Shown here piece after piece: positions 38,061 through 46,899 of a stretch of 64,000 bases of DNA. Position 1 is the first letter of the stretch. Each line of letters starts with the position of its first letter. A program made the position numbers and the translations under genes. This stretch comes from JAWKIW01 sp046331175 (GTDB taxonomy: Bacteria > Actinomycetota > Acidimicrobiia > Acidimicrobiales > Acidimicrobilacustridaceae): NCBI GenBank assembly GCA_046331175.1, contig JAXLRI010000015.1, positions 1 to 64,000 on the forward strand. Reading direction: 5' to 3'. Under the pieces are notes generated by a model that was not told the DNA's origin, did no database searches, and saw nothing but the letters and a program-made list of their open reading frames with translations.

Positions 38061-38682
38061 AGGCGATGATGGCGTCCTCGCCGTAGCGGCGCACGAGGTG
38101 GCTCAGCGCCTCGACGGGTGAGCCCTCCAGGGCGTGCTCGGCCCGCTGCTCGGCGGCGCTCCGCTCGTCGTCGTCGACGAGGTGCTTCACCAGCCCGGCC
38201 CAGCCGGCGGCGTGCGCCAGCAGCGCGGTCTCCGGATCGAGCACCCCGTCGCCCGTCAGCGCCGTGCGCAGGCGGTCGACCACCTGGCTGCGCCCCTCGA
38301 GGTCGTCGACCAAGTGGTGCTCGTGGAGGAAGCCCTTGCCGGGCTCGATCTCCTGGTTGGCCACCAGGCGCTCCACGACCGCGTCCCACGTCCCGTGGCT
38401 GCGGTGCTGGCCGATGCCGCGGTAGAGGCGCACGATGACCGGCTTGGCCCCGGGGCCGTGCTCCTGGACCACCTCGATGACCGACACCAGCAGCGTCGTG
38501 TCGGGCCGGGTGTGCTTGGACACCACCAGCTCCTCGCCGGCCACCTCGAGGTGGCCGTCGAGCACCAGCTGGCCGAGGAGCAGCTCGATGAGCCCCCGCA
38601 GCAGGCCGTCCTTGGTGGGCACCTCGGGGCGCCCGGAGTCGGGATCGATGACGACGAGGGCGAGCTGCTCGGCGAGGTTCAT
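38059..38682 (-). CDS. GPP34 (GOLPH3-like) domain protein
   Basis: 207 aa from the ATG at 38682. It starts LAEQLALVVIDPDSGRP and has LLRGLIELLLGQLVLDGHLEV, a pattern matching the bacterial GPP34 fold: a helical protein related to eukaryotic Golgi phosphoprotein 3, with alternating hydrophobic helices and a mid segment LVANQEIEPGKGFLHEHHLV. The C-terminal region has DPETALLAHAAGWAGLVKHLV and EALSHLVRRYGEDAI. GOLPH3 itself binds phosphoinositides; the actinobacterial function is not established. It shares strand with kdp but is separated by a strong hairpin, and is divergent from the GH127-like gene, with only 73 bp between starts. Confidence 0.8.
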   Translation of the reverse strand: MNLAEQLALVVIDPDSGRPEVPTKDGLLRGLIELLLGQLVLDGHLEVAGEELVVSKHTRPDTTLLVSVIEVVQEHGPGAKPVIVRLYRGIGQHRSHGTWDAVVERLVANQEIEPGKGFLHEHHLVDDLEGRSQVVDRLRTALTGDGVLDPETALLAHAAGWAGLVKHLVDDDERSAAEQRAEHALEGSPVEALSHLVRRYGEDAIIA

Positions 38683-38755
38683 GGCCGGCGATGGTACCGC
38701 CCGCCCTCGGGCGCCCCGGCCGCCCCGCCGGTCCCCGGGTGCTTCACTGGCGGCC

Positions 38756-40459
38756 ATGCCGGTCACCCTCGCCGACGCGTTCTGGGCGCCACGCGTCGCC
38801 CAGCTGCGCGCCACCACCATCCCGACGATCCTCGCCAACCTCGAGGCCCAGGGGGTGGTCGACAACTTCCGCCGCCTCACCGGCGCCGCCGATGTGGGCC
38901 ACCGGGCGCTGCACTTCGCCGACTCCGACCTCTACAAGTGGGTCGAGGCGGCCGTCCTGGCCGGCCGCACCGACCTGGCCGCGCCGGTCGTCGACCTGAT
39001 CGAGGCGGTGCAGTCCCCCGACGGCTACCTCCACACCTACTACGGCACCGAGGGCCAGCCCGGCCGGTACACCGACCTCGACTACGGCCACGAGCACTAC
39101 TGCGCCGGCCACCTGATCGAGGCGGCCATCGCCCACCACGAGGTCACCGGATCGGACCAGCTGCTCGACGTGGCGGTGCGCCTGGCCGACCACCTGCTCG
39201 CCACGTTCGGGCCGGGGCGCGACGAGCGGGTCGACGACCACCCCGAGGTCGAGGTGGCCCTGGCCCGGCTCGCCTCGACCACCGGCCGGGCCCGCTACCT
39301 CGACCACGCCCGCTGGACCGTCGAGCAGCAGGTCAACCGCCACGGCGGGTCGCTGGCGACCCACCGGCTCGGCGGCCACGCCGTCCGGTCGCTGTACCTC
39401 GCCTCGGGCATCACCGAGGTCGCGCTCGCCACCGGCGACGCCGAGTGGGTCGACGCCGCCGCCCGCCTGTTCTCGTCCATGGTCGACGAGCACGCCTACC
39501 CCACCGGTGCCGTCGGCGCCCGGTGGCTCGAGGAGTCGGTGGGACGTCCCTACGAGCAGCCCGATGCCGCCTCCTACACCGAGAGCTGCGCGGCGGTGGC
39601 GGCGGTGCACCTGTCCGAGCGGATCTGGCGGCTCACCCGCGACCCGCGCGCCCTCGACCAGATCGAGGTGCTGCTCTACAACGCGGTCCCGTGCGGGGTG
39701 GGTGCCGACGGCGACCGCTGGTTCTACTCCCAGCCCCACGCCGTCGACGCGGTGGTCGGCGAGGTCGATCCGTGGGCCCACGCGTTCGACTACGGCGCCA
39801 GCATGCTGCTGGCGTGGTTCCCGGCCCGGCGGCACCGCTGGTTCCTCGTGCCGTGCTGCCCACCCAACCTGGCCCGGATGTTCGCCACCGTCGACCGGCA
39901 CGTGGCCGAGGTCGACGACGCCGGCGACCTGCTCGTCCACCTGCCCCTGGCGGCCCGCATCACCGAGGGCGGGTGGGACGTCGAAGTGGCCTCCGCCTAC
40001 CCCGACGACGGTCACGTGGCCGTCACCGTCCGCGCTGCGCCTTCCGGACGGTCGGTGCGGGTGCGGGCGCCGGGCTGGGGCGGCGGCGACGGCCACGTCG
40101 AGCTGCCGGCCGATGGCCAGATCGACCTCCCGGTGGCGTGGACGTGGTGGGAGACCGATCACCGGGTGGAGGGCGCCGCCGGCTCGGTGCACCTGCGCAG
40201 GGGCCCGGTGGTCCACTGCGTGGAGGGCGTCGACCTCGACGGGGTCGATCCGCGCGACCTCGTCGTCGACCCCACGCGACCGCCGGCCGAGTCGTTCTCG
40301 GTGCGGGCGCCGTCGGCCCACCGGCCGCTGCACCGACCGGTGGGCGCGCTCTCGGTGGACGTCGAGCCGACGACGCCGGTGGCCGTGGGGACGGTCCCCT
40401 ACGCCGAGTGGGCCAACCGCGGCACCACCACCATGCGCCTCCGATTCCCCACCCGCTGA
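38756..40459 (+). CDS. GH127-family (DUF1680) glycoside hydrolase, beta-L-arabinofuranosidase-like
   Basis: 567 aa, cytoplasmic (no signal peptide). The N-terminal half is an alpha/alpha-barrel domain: ADAFWAPRVAQLRATTIP, GAADVGHRALHFADSDLYKWVEA, DGYLHTYYGTEG, DLDYGHEHYCAGHLIEAAIA. Zinc and catalytic residues of GH127 are visible: the Glu-x-Cys in ASYTESCAAVAAVH and the double Cys in VPCCPPNLARM, of which the first is the cysteine nucleophile in characterised GH127 enzymes. The C-terminal third is beta-rich (LPLAARITEGGWDVEV onward). Known activity: hydrolysis of beta-L-arabinofuranosides; substrate here is unverified. The gene stands alone, with no sugar transporter next to it, and is convergent with the BiuH-like gene. 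Confidence 0.87.
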   Translation: MPVTLADAFWAPRVAQLRATTIPTILANLEAQGVVDNFRRLTGAADVGHRALHFADSDLYKWVEAAVLAGRTDLAAPVVDLIEAVQSPDGYLHTYYGTEGQPGRYTDLDYGHEHYCAGHLIEAAIAHHEVTGSDQLLDVAVRLADHLLATFGPGRDERVDDHPEVEVALARLASTTGRARYLDHARWTVEQQVNRHGGSLATHRLGGHAVRSLYLASGITEVALATGDAEWVDAAARLFSSMVDEHAYPTGAVGARWLEESVGRPYEQPDAASYTESCAAVAAVHLSERIWRLTRDPRALDQIEVLLYNAVPCGVGADGDRWFYSQPHAVDAVVGEVDPWAHAFDYGASMLLAWFPARRHRWFLVPCCPPNLARMFATVDRHVAEVDDAGDLLVHLPLAARITEGGWDVEVASAYPDDGHVAVTVRAAPSGRSVRVRAPGWGGGDGHVELPADGQIDLPVAWTWWETDHRVEGAAGSVHLRRGPVVHCVEGVDLDGVDPRDLVVDPTRPPAESFSVRAPSAHRPLHRPVGALSVDVEPTTPVAVGTVPYAEWANRGTTTMRLRFPTR

Positions 40460-40538
40460 CCCCCGACGGCGCCCTGGTCGGTGCGTCGTCGAAGGTCGTC
40501 GACGGGTGGCGGACGACGGGCCGCGCCCGCCGTGACGG

Positions 40539-41225
40539 CTACGCGCCGATGGCCTGCAGCAGGGCCGACGACGGGGCGATGGCGCCGAAGACGCCACCCT
40601 GCATCGTGACCATCTTCAGGGCCGCGAGGTAGTTGTCGTAGTCGGTCGCACCGGTGCAGTCCGACAGCAGCAGGCACTCGTAGCCCTTGTCGTTGGCCTC
40701 GCGCATCGTCGTGTGCACGCACACGTCGGTGGTGATGCCGGTCAGGACGATGTGGGTGATGCCGGCGGTGCGCAGCACCAGGTCGAGGTCGGTCGCGTAG
40801 AAGGCGCCCTTGCCGGGCTTGTCGATGACCTTCTCGCCCTCGATCGGCGCCACCTCGGGCACGATCTCCCAGCCCGGCTCGCCCCGCACGAGGATGCGGC
40901 CGCACGGCCCGGCGTCGCCGATGCCGGCGCCGATGCGCTTCGAGCGCCACAGCTTGTTGGGCGGGCAGTCCGAGAGGTCCGGCCGGTGGCCCTCCCGCGT
41001 GTGCAGCACCATCCAGCCGGCGTCGCGCACGGCGTCGAGCACCTTGGCGGTGGGAGCCAGGCCGGCGCGGGTCAGCGACAGGTCGTAGCCCATGGCGTCG
41101 ACGTAGCCGCCCGGCCCGCAGAAGTCGGTCTGCCAGTCGATGTTGATGATGGCCGTGCGGGTCGGGTCGATCGGCCCGTCGTAGGGCCACGGGTAGGGCT
41201 CGGCGTCGACGATCCCCTCGGTCAT
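40539..41225 (-). CDS. Isochorismatase-fold cysteine hydrolase, close to biuret amidohydrolase BiuH
   Basis: 228 aa. The Asp-Lys-Cys triad of the family is intact: Asp30 in INIDWQTDFCG, Lys136 in VIDKPGKGAF, Cys169 in TGITTDVCVHTTMREAN. From memory the whole chain resembles Rhizobium BiuH (DAEPYPWPYDG, YVDAMGYDLSL, TREGHRPDLSD, RIGAGIGDAGPCGRI, GEPGWEIVPE, TMQGGVFG), with a constant 6-residue offset to its D36/K142/C175. BiuH hydrolyses biuret to allophanate and ammonia; ureidoacrylate or N-carbamoyl substrates are alternatives. It is last in a run with a BMP-type importer and a degenerate paralogue. ATG 41225 has AGGAGA eight bases upstream. No allophanate hydrolase or cyanuric acid hydrolase is seen in the window. 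Confidence 0.85.
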   Translation of the reverse strand: MTEGIVDAEPYPWPYDGPIDPTRTAIINIDWQTDFCGPGGYVDAMGYDLSLTRAGLAPTAKVLDAVRDAGWMVLHTREGHRPDLSDCPPNKLWRSKRIGAGIGDAGPCGRILVRGEPGWEIVPEVAPIEGEKVIDKPGKGAFYATDLDLVLRTAGITHIVLTGITTDVCVHTTMREANDKGYECLLLSDCTGATDYDNYLAALKMVTMQGGVFGAIAPSSALLQAIGA

Positions 41226-41314
41226 GGCGGTCTCTCCTGTGTGGGCGGGTCGGGTCGGGAGGCGGTGGGCGAGGAACGAAGTGGGGGTCCGGTGGTGGGC
41301 CTCCGGGGCCGGGG

Positions 41315-41938
41315 TCAGGCCACCGGGACGGGATCGACGGGCGCAGCGAGGGCGGCGACCAGCGAGGCGGTCGGCCCGATGGCGCCGAAGATGCCGCCGG
41401 ACATGGTCACGCTGTGGTGGGCCCGGGCCCCGGTGTCGGGGTCGAGCGGTGCGCAGGCGTCGGTCAGCACGAGGCACTCGTAGCCCCGGTCGTTGGCGGC
41501 GCGGACCGTCGAGTCGACGGTGAGCTCGGAGGCGTAGCCGCCGAGCACGAGCTGGTCACGGCCCTCGGCCCGCAGCACGTCGTCGAGGTGCGACGTGGCG
41601 AAGGCGCTGAGGCCGCCGGCGTCGACCACCAGGACGTCGTGGCGGCCGGCGAGCAGCGACTCGTCGAGGGACCAGGCGTCGCTGCCGACCACGGGGACCG
41701 ACGGCGGCCGGTCGGATCGACGACGGACGCGGGGGACGCCGTGCCGGACGACGACGAGCGATCCACCGGCGTGGGCCACGGCATCCATGGCGGTGTGCAG
41801 GGCGCCCCGGACCCCGGCGAGGTCGCTCGACACCGCCGCCCAGCCGTGCTGGGCGCCCAGGACGAGCATGGCCAGGCGATCGCCCCGCAGGTCGGCGTCG
41901 TAGGGCCAGGGGTAGGGATCGGTGTCGAGGAGGTGCAT
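41315..41938 (-). CDS. Catalytically degenerate paralogue of the BiuH-like hydrolase (probable pseudoenzyme)
   Basis: 207 aa. Aligns along its length with the adjacent BiuH-like enzyme: DTDPYPWPYDADL at the start, AFATSHLDDVLRAEG, VRAANDRGYECLVLTDAC and VTMSGGIFGAIGP at the end. All three catalytic residues are replaced: Asp to Gly28 (VLGAQHGW), Lys to Ala107 (VVDAGGLSAF), Cys to Thr140 (GGYASELTVDST). The substrate-loop stretch around TREGHRPDL is shortened. The frame is open and well formed, so the protein is probably expressed and selected, perhaps as a regulatory or assembly partner of the active enzyme (the family forms oligomers) or a ligand sensor. It sits between the solute-binding protein and the active hydrolase. 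Confidence 0.85.
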   Translation of the reverse strand: MHLLDTDPYPWPYDADLRGDRLAMLVLGAQHGWAAVSSDLAGVRGALHTAMDAVAHAGGSLVVVRHGVPRVRRRSDRPPSVPVVGSDAWSLDESLLAGRHDVLVVDAGGLSAFATSHLDDVLRAEGRDQLVLGGYASELTVDSTVRAANDRGYECLVLTDACAPLDPDTGARAHHSVTMSGGIFGAIGPTASLVAALAAPVDPVPVA

Positions 41939-41992
41939 GGTGCTCCGTCCGGGGAGGTCGGCCGCACCGGCGACCGATGACCTGCGGCTCGT

Positions 41993-43153
41993 CTACGACG
42001 AGGGGATCTGGCCGACGACGCCCTTGACGAACTTGGTGTTCGCCGCCTCGATGGCCGCGTAGTCGGGGATGGTCCCGGCCGGGATGATGGTCGTGCCGTC
42101 CTGGGCCGTGATCGGACCGGCGAAGGGCGATCCGCTGGTGGAGATCTTCTGCTTCGCCTCGTCGATCTGGGCCTGGGTCTCGGGCGTCACGCTGCTGCCG
42201 TACTTGGACTGCACGAACGGGTTGGTGCCCGTCTTGAAGCCCACCCGGAAGTTGGCGTTGTACTTCGACCCGGTGAAGTTGCCGGCCTGGGACACCTTCA
42301 CGATGTCGGTGTAGAGGTCGGCCCACTTCCACTCGGAACCCGTCAGCCAGGCGGTGGGCGCCAGGGCGGAGGCGTCGGCGTGGTAGCCCACCACCTTGAT
42401 GCCCGCGTCCTCGGCGGCCTTGGTGATGGTGCCGGTGCAGTCCTGGTGCTGGGTGATGACGTCGACGCCCTGGCTCTGCAGGCTCTTGAACGCCTCGGCC
42501 TGCTTGGCCGGGTCGCACCAGCTGGAGGTGTTGACCACGTAGGTCTCCGCCGCCGGGTTCACCGACTGGGCGCCCAGCTCGAAGGCGTTGATGTTCGAGA
42601 TGGTCTGCGGGATCGGGAAGGCGTACACGTAGCCGAGCTTGTTCGACTTGGTGGCCTTGCCCGCCGCGATGCCGGCCAGGTACACGGGCTCGTACACGGT
42701 GCCGAAGTAGGTGCCGGTGTTGGGCAGGATCGGGCCCTTGATGAAGTTGCCCTGCTGCACCACGACGACCTCGGGGTGCTCGGCGGCGACCTTCATGGCC
42801 GGGTCGAGGTGCCCGTAGCTGGTGGCGAAGATGATGGTGGCGCCCTTGGAGATCATGTCCTCCATGACGCGGGTGGCGTTGTCGTCCTCGGGGACGTTCT
42901 CGGCGGTGAGGACCTCGACGTTGGCCAGCTTGGCGACCTGCTGGGAGCCCTCGTAGGCCGCCTGGTTGTAGCCGTAGTCGTCCTTGGGACCGACGAAGAT
43001 GAAGCCGACCTTGGTGGCGCCCTTGCCGGGCTGCACGTTGGTCGTGCTGCCGGTCGACGCCTTCTCGGCGGCGGTCTGGTTGCTGCTGCACGACACGCCG
43101 AGCACGGCGAGGGCCGTGACGGCCAGCAACGGGATGAGCCAACGGGTTCGCAA
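41993..43153 (-). CDS. BMP-family ABC transporter substrate-binding lipoprotein
   Basis: 386 aa. TTG at 43153 was chosen because AAAGGAC (43161-43167) sits 7 bases upstream and it yields a clean lipoprotein signal, MRTRWLIPLLAVTALAV ending in LGVSC (Cys22). The mature part is a type-1 periplasmic-binding fold of the Bmp/PnrA group: KVGFIFVGPKDDYGYNQAAYEG, VMEDMISKGATIIFATSYGH, TGTYFGTVYEPVYLAGIAAG, GVDVITQHQDCTG. Family members usually bind nucleosides, but related systems take other small N-rich compounds. Here it is followed by two isochorismatase-fold hydrolases, so the ligand may be biuret, a ureide or a related amide (inference). Permease and ATPase genes lie directly upstream in the same operon. 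Confidence 0.9.
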   Translation of the reverse strand: MRTRWLIPLLAVTALAVLGVSCSSNQTAAEKASTGSTTNVQPGKGATKVGFIFVGPKDDYGYNQAAYEGSQQVAKLANVEVLTAENVPEDDNATRVMEDMISKGATIIFATSYGHLDPAMKVAAEHPEVVVVQQGNFIKGPILPNTGTYFGTVYEPVYLAGIAAGKATKSNKLGYVYAFPIPQTISNINAFELGAQSVNPAAETYVVNTSSWCDPAKQAEAFKSLQSQGVDVITQHQDCTGTITKAAEDAGIKVVGYHADASALAPTAWLTGSEWKWADLYTDIVKVSQAGNFTGSKYNANFRVGFKTGTNPFVQSKYGSSVTPETQAQIDEAKQKISTSGSPFAGPITAQDGTTIIPAGTIPDYAAIEAANTKFVKGVVGQIPSS

Positions 43154-43247
43154 GGGGATGGTCCTTTCGGGTTTGGGTGGGGTTGGATCGTGGTGAAGGG
43201 GGGAACCGGAGGTCGGCACCGGCGACGGGATGGCCGCCGGTGCCCCG

Positions 43248-44165
43248 TCAGCCCGAGGCGGAGCTCTCGAAGACCTTCTTGAGCCCCTCGGGCGGCTCGG
43301 CGGCCTTCGTGCGGCCGAGCAGGATCAGCACGAGGATCGTGAGCACGTAGGGGACGGCGTCGAGGGCGAACTGGTTGATGGCGTAGCCCCGGGCCTGCAG
43401 GGCGGGGGCCAGGGCCAGGGCGGCGCCGAAGAGGAAGGCGCCGGCGGCGACCTTGAACGGCTCCCGGCCGGCGAAGATCACCACGGCCACGGCGATGAAG
43501 CCCCGCCCCTGGGTCATGTTCTCGAACCAGGCATCGGTGTAGGCGGTGGACAGCTGGGCGCCGCCGATGCCCGACAGCATCCCGCCGACGATCACGGCGG
43601 CGTACTGCACCGGCGTGACCCGGTGGCCGTAGGTGGCGAGCACCTCGGAGCGCTCGCCGGCGGCCCGGATGATCACGCCCCAGCGGGAGCGGAACAGCAG
43701 CCACCAGGTGAGGGGCACCAGCACGTAGGCCAAGTAGGTCAGCACCGTCTGCTGGAAGAAGATCTCGCCGATCACCGGGATCTGCGAGAGCACGGGGATG
43801 TCGACGGGCTGGAAGGCGTTGATCGTCGCCTTCACGTAGGCCACGCCGAACAGCGACGTGATGCCGAGGGCGAGGAAAAGCACGACCAGGCCGGTGGCCA
43901 GCTGGTTGGTCTTGCGGGACAGCACGAAGAAGGCGTGCACCGACGCCAGCAGTCCGCCGGCCAGCGCCCCGGCGGCCACGCCGATCCACGGGTTGCCGGT
44001 GATCGAGGCCACGGCGTAGGCGGCCAGCGCCCCGACGAGCATGTTGCCCTCGGTGCCGAGGTTCACGACCCCGGCCCGCTCGGTGATGGTCTCGCCGAGG
44101 GCGGCGAACAAGATGCTGGTGCCGCCACGGACGGCACCGGCACCGACTTCGATGGGCAGGCTCAC
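43248..44165 (-). CDS. BMP-type ABC transporter permease 2 (YufQ/NupQ-like)
   Basis: 305 aa, about eight to nine membrane helices, BPD_transp_2 family. Typical segments: LFAALGETITERAGVVNLGTEG near the N-terminus (paired with ARAGLVNVGGEG in the partner), NQLATGLVVLFLALGITSLFG, ERSEVLATYGHRVTPVQYAAV (coupling segment), GRGFIAVAVVIFAGREPFK. ATG 44165 overlaps the stop of permease 1 (ATGA). It forms the heterodimeric translocation path with the 44162-45280 product. Confidence 0.92.
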   Translation of the reverse strand: MSLPIEVGAGAVRGGTSILFAALGETITERAGVVNLGTEGNMLVGALAAYAVASITGNPWIGVAAGALAGGLLASVHAFFVLSRKTNQLATGLVVLFLALGITSLFGVAYVKATINAFQPVDIPVLSQIPVIGEIFFQQTVLTYLAYVLVPLTWWLLFRSRWGVIIRAAGERSEVLATYGHRVTPVQYAAVIVGGMLSGIGGAQLSTAYTDAWFENMTQGRGFIAVAVVIFAGREPFKVAAGAFLFGAALALAPALQARGYAINQFALDAVPYVLTILVLILLGRTKAAEPPEGLKKVFESSASG

Positions 44166-45280
44166 GAGCGGACCGCCTTGCGGGAGGCGCTGAAGCCGAA
44201 CACGGCGAGCAGCACGAGGGCCATGAGGATGTTGACGGTGGCCGCCGGCAGCTTGGAGTCGAGCTGCAGGCTGTCACCGCCGATGGTGATGGCGCTGAGG
44301 AGCAGCGCGGCGCCGGCCACGGGGATGGGCTTGTGCTTGGCCAGCCAGCTGGCGAGGAAGCCGATGTAGCCGTAGCCGAGGAGGAAGCCGGGCCGGAGCT
44401 TGAACTCGGTGCCGGCCAGCTGGGTGAGGCCGCCGAGCCCCGCCAGGGCGCCGCCGACGGCCATGGCGGTGACGAGCAGCATGCCCACCCGCAGGCCGGC
44501 CCGGCGGGCGGCCTCGGCGTTGCCGCCGACCACGCCGAGCCGGAAGCCCCACGAGGTGCGGGAGAGCACCAGGGCCATCACCACCGTGATGACGAGGGCG
44601 ATGACGATGCCGATGTGGACCCGGGAGCCGCCGAGGAGGGAGAGCCGGGCGCCCACCGGCAGCGCCGGGGTGGCCGGCTGACCCGACCCCGCCTTGTCCT
44701 TCCAGGGGTCGTAGATCAAGAACAGCATCACGTCGACGGCGATGTAGTTCATGAGGAGGGTGGTGACCGACTCGTTGATGTTCACCCACAGCCGCAGCAG
44801 GGCGGCGATGGCCGCCCAGGCGGCGCCGGCCACCACGGCGGCCAGCATCATGAGGACCAGCAGCAGCGAGCCGGGCAGGTCGGGCAGGGCGAGCGCGACG
44901 CCGGCGGCGGCCACGCCGCCGATGACCAGCTGGCCCTCGCCGCCGACGTTCACCAGGCCGGCCCGGGCCGGGATGGCCACGGCCAGGGCGGCCAGGATGA
45001 TCGGCGTGCCCCGCACGAAGATCTCGCCGACCTTGGCCGGGCTCGAGAACGTCGACGTGATCATGCTGGCGTAGGCCGTCAGCGGGTTCACGCCCTTGAG
45101 GGCGGTGATGAGGCCGAAGATGGCCAGGGCGCCGACGACGGCGACCACCACGCGGGCGGTCGTCCGCAGCCACTGCGGCGCGCCGGGTGACGACTCGGGC
45201 GCCGGCTCGAGCGGCGGGTTGACCGAGTCGTCGACGCCGTGGAGCGACTCGGTGGCGGGTCCGGGTGGCGCGGTGGTCAC
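44162..45280 (-). CDS. BMP-type ABC transporter permease 1 (YufP/NupP-like)
   Basis: 372 aa. A ~40-residue Pro/Ser-rich cytoplasmic tail precedes roughly nine helices. Family landmarks: VRGTPIILAALAVAIPARAG, LVNVGGEGQLVIGGVAAAGV, VNINESVTTLLMNYIAV, GFRLGVVGGNAEAARRAG (coupling helix), KLRPGFLLGYGYIGFLASWL. GTG 45280 overlaps the ATPase stop (GTGA), so ATPase, permease 1 and permease 2 are co-translated. It is the larger permease of the importer. Confidence 0.92.
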   Translation of the reverse strand: MTTAPPGPATESLHGVDDSVNPPLEPAPESSPGAPQWLRTTARVVVAVVGALAIFGLITALKGVNPLTAYASMITSTFSSPAKVGEIFVRGTPIILAALAVAIPARAGLVNVGGEGQLVIGGVAAAGVALALPDLPGSLLLVLMMLAAVVAGAAWAAIAALLRLWVNINESVTTLLMNYIAVDVMLFLIYDPWKDKAGSGQPATPALPVGARLSLLGGSRVHIGIVIALVITVVMALVLSRTSWGFRLGVVGGNAEAARRAGLRVGMLLVTAMAVGGALAGLGGLTQLAGTEFKLRPGFLLGYGYIGFLASWLAKHKPIPVAGAALLLSAITIGGDSLQLDSKLPAATVNILMALVLLAVFGFSASRKAVRS

Positions 45281-46899
45281 GCGGCGGTCTCCTTCTCGGC
45301 GGGCTGGCCGGTCGGGCCGTTGAGCATGAGCTGGCCGATCTCGTACTGATCGGTGGCACCGGGCGTGACGACGCCGGCGATGCGGCCGTGGTGCAACACG
45401 GCGATGCGGTCGGACAGCTCGAGCAGCTCGTCGAGGTCCTCGGAGATCAACAGCACGCCCGCTCCCCCGGCGCACTGCTCGAGCAGCAGCTCCTGGGTGC
45501 GGCGGGTGGTGGCGATGTCGAGGCCGCGGCTGGGGTAGGCGGCGACCACGAGCGGGTGGTCGTGGCCGAGCGCCCGCACGAGCATGACCCGCTGGATGTT
45601 GCCGCCCGACAGCGTCGACACGACCCGGTCGGCGGCCGCCACCGACAGCCCGGTGTGGGCGTCGAGCACGGCCAGCTCCTCGCGGACCGCCTTCCAGTTG
45701 ATGCCGAGGCCCCGGCGGAACCGGGCGAGGTCGCCCAGCGCCATGTGCTCGGCCACGCTGAGCCCCGGCACCACGGCATCCTCGACGGGGTCCTCGGGCA
45801 CGTTGGACGCACCACGGGCGATGGCGTCGCGCACGGCGCCGGCCTTGAGGTCCTCCCCCGCCACCCGCACGGTGCCGGATGACGGGTGCAGCAGGCCGAG
45901 CGCCACCTCGAACAGCTCGCGCTGGCCGTTGCCGGAGATGCCGGCGATGCCGACCAGCTCGCCGGCCTCGACGGTGAGGTCGACCTCGGCCAGGGCCGGC
46001 TGCTCCTTGCCGTGGCGCACGGTGATGCCGCGCAGCTCGAGCGCCGCCGGCCGGTCGTGCTGGACCCGGGCCCGCTCGGCCGGCAGCGGCGGCACCCGGC
46101 GGCCCACCATCGCCTCGACCAGGGCGTCGTCGTCGTAGGCGGCGAGATCGACGTTGTCGAGCACGCTGCGGCCCCGGCGCAGGACCGAAGCCCGGTCGGC
46201 GATGGCCCGGGTCTCGTGGAGCTTGTGGGTGATGATCACCACCGACAGCCCCTGGTCGCGCAGCAGGCGCAGGCCGGAGAAGAGCGCGTCGACCTCCTGG
46301 GGCGCCAGCACGCTGGTGGGCTCGTCGAGGATGACCAGCCGGGCGCCGGTGAGCAGCACCTTCAGGATCTCCACCCGCTGGCGCTCACCGATGGAGAGGC
46401 GCCGCACCGCCACCGACGGGTCGACGGCCAGACCGAAGCGCTCGGACGCCTCCTCGATGCGGGTCGACAGGGCCTTGCGGTCGAGGCGCAGGCCCTTCTG
46501 GGGCAGGGCCAGCGAGATGTTCTCCACGACCGTCAGCGCCGGGATGAGGCGCATGTCCTGGAACACCATGCCGATGCCGAGGCGGCGGGCGACCAGCGGC
46601 GAGTCGATCACGACCTGCTCGCCGTCGACGGTGATCGTCCCCTCGTCGGCGGGGTGCACGCCGTAGACGACCTTCATCAGCGTCGACTTGCCGGCGCCGT
46701 TCTCCCCGAGCAGGGCGTGGACCTCGCCGAAGCCGACGGTGAGGTCGACGTCGTCGTTGGCGACGAGGTCGCCGAAGCGCCGCGTGATGCCGCGCGCCTC
46801 GAGCAGGGGTCGGTCGCCGGCGGCGGGGGACGGTGCCGAGGCGGTGGTGGGAGGCTCGGATGACGCGGGTGGCTCGGGTCCGGTCACAGGTCCGGTCAC
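45277..46899 (-). CDS. BMP-type ABC transporter ATP-binding protein (tandem NBDs, YufO/NupO-like)
   Basis: 540 aa with two nucleotide-binding domains, the arrangement of sugar/nucleoside-type importers. NBD1: Walker A GENGAGKSTLMK, GMVFQDMRLIPALTVVENI, signature LSIGERQRVEILKVL, Walker B RLVILDEPTSVLAPQE, H-loop ITHKLHE. NBD2: degenerate Walker A GISGNGQRE, signature LSGGNIQRVMLVRAL, and DIATTRRTQELLLEQ. A single competent ATP site is therefore expected, as usual in this family. GTG 46899 overlaps the GntR stop (GTGA), placing the regulator at the head of the operon. Confidence 0.93.
   Translation of the reverse strand: MTGPVTGPEPPASSEPPTTASAPSPAAGDRPLLEARGITRRFGDLVANDDVDLTVGFGEVHALLGENGAGKSTLMKVVYGVHPADEGTITVDGEQVVIDSPLVARRLGIGMVFQDMRLIPALTVVENISLALPQKGLRLDRKALSTRIEEASERFGLAVDPSVAVRRLSIGERQRVEILKVLLTGARLVILDEPTSVLAPQEVDALFSGLRLLRDQGLSVVIITHKLHETRAIADRASVLRRGRSVLDNVDLAAYDDDALVEAMVGRRVPPLPAERARVQHDRPAALELRGITVRHGKEQPALAEVDLTVEAGELVGIAGISGNGQRELFEVALGLLHPSSGTVRVAGEDLKAGAVRDAIARGASNVPEDPVEDAVVPGLSVAEHMALGDLARFRRGLGINWKAVREELAVLDAHTGLSVAAADRVVSTLSGGNIQRVMLVRALGHDHPLVVAAYPSRGLDIATTRRTQELLLEQCAGGAGVLLISEDLDELLELSDRIAVLHHGRIAGVVTPGATDQYEIGQLMLNGPTGQPAEKETAA

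Noticed and set aside
41315..41938. Calling the second BiuH-like gene a functional hydrolase
   Set aside because: The Asp, Lys and Cys positions are all changed, so hydrolysis by the family mechanism is not expected.
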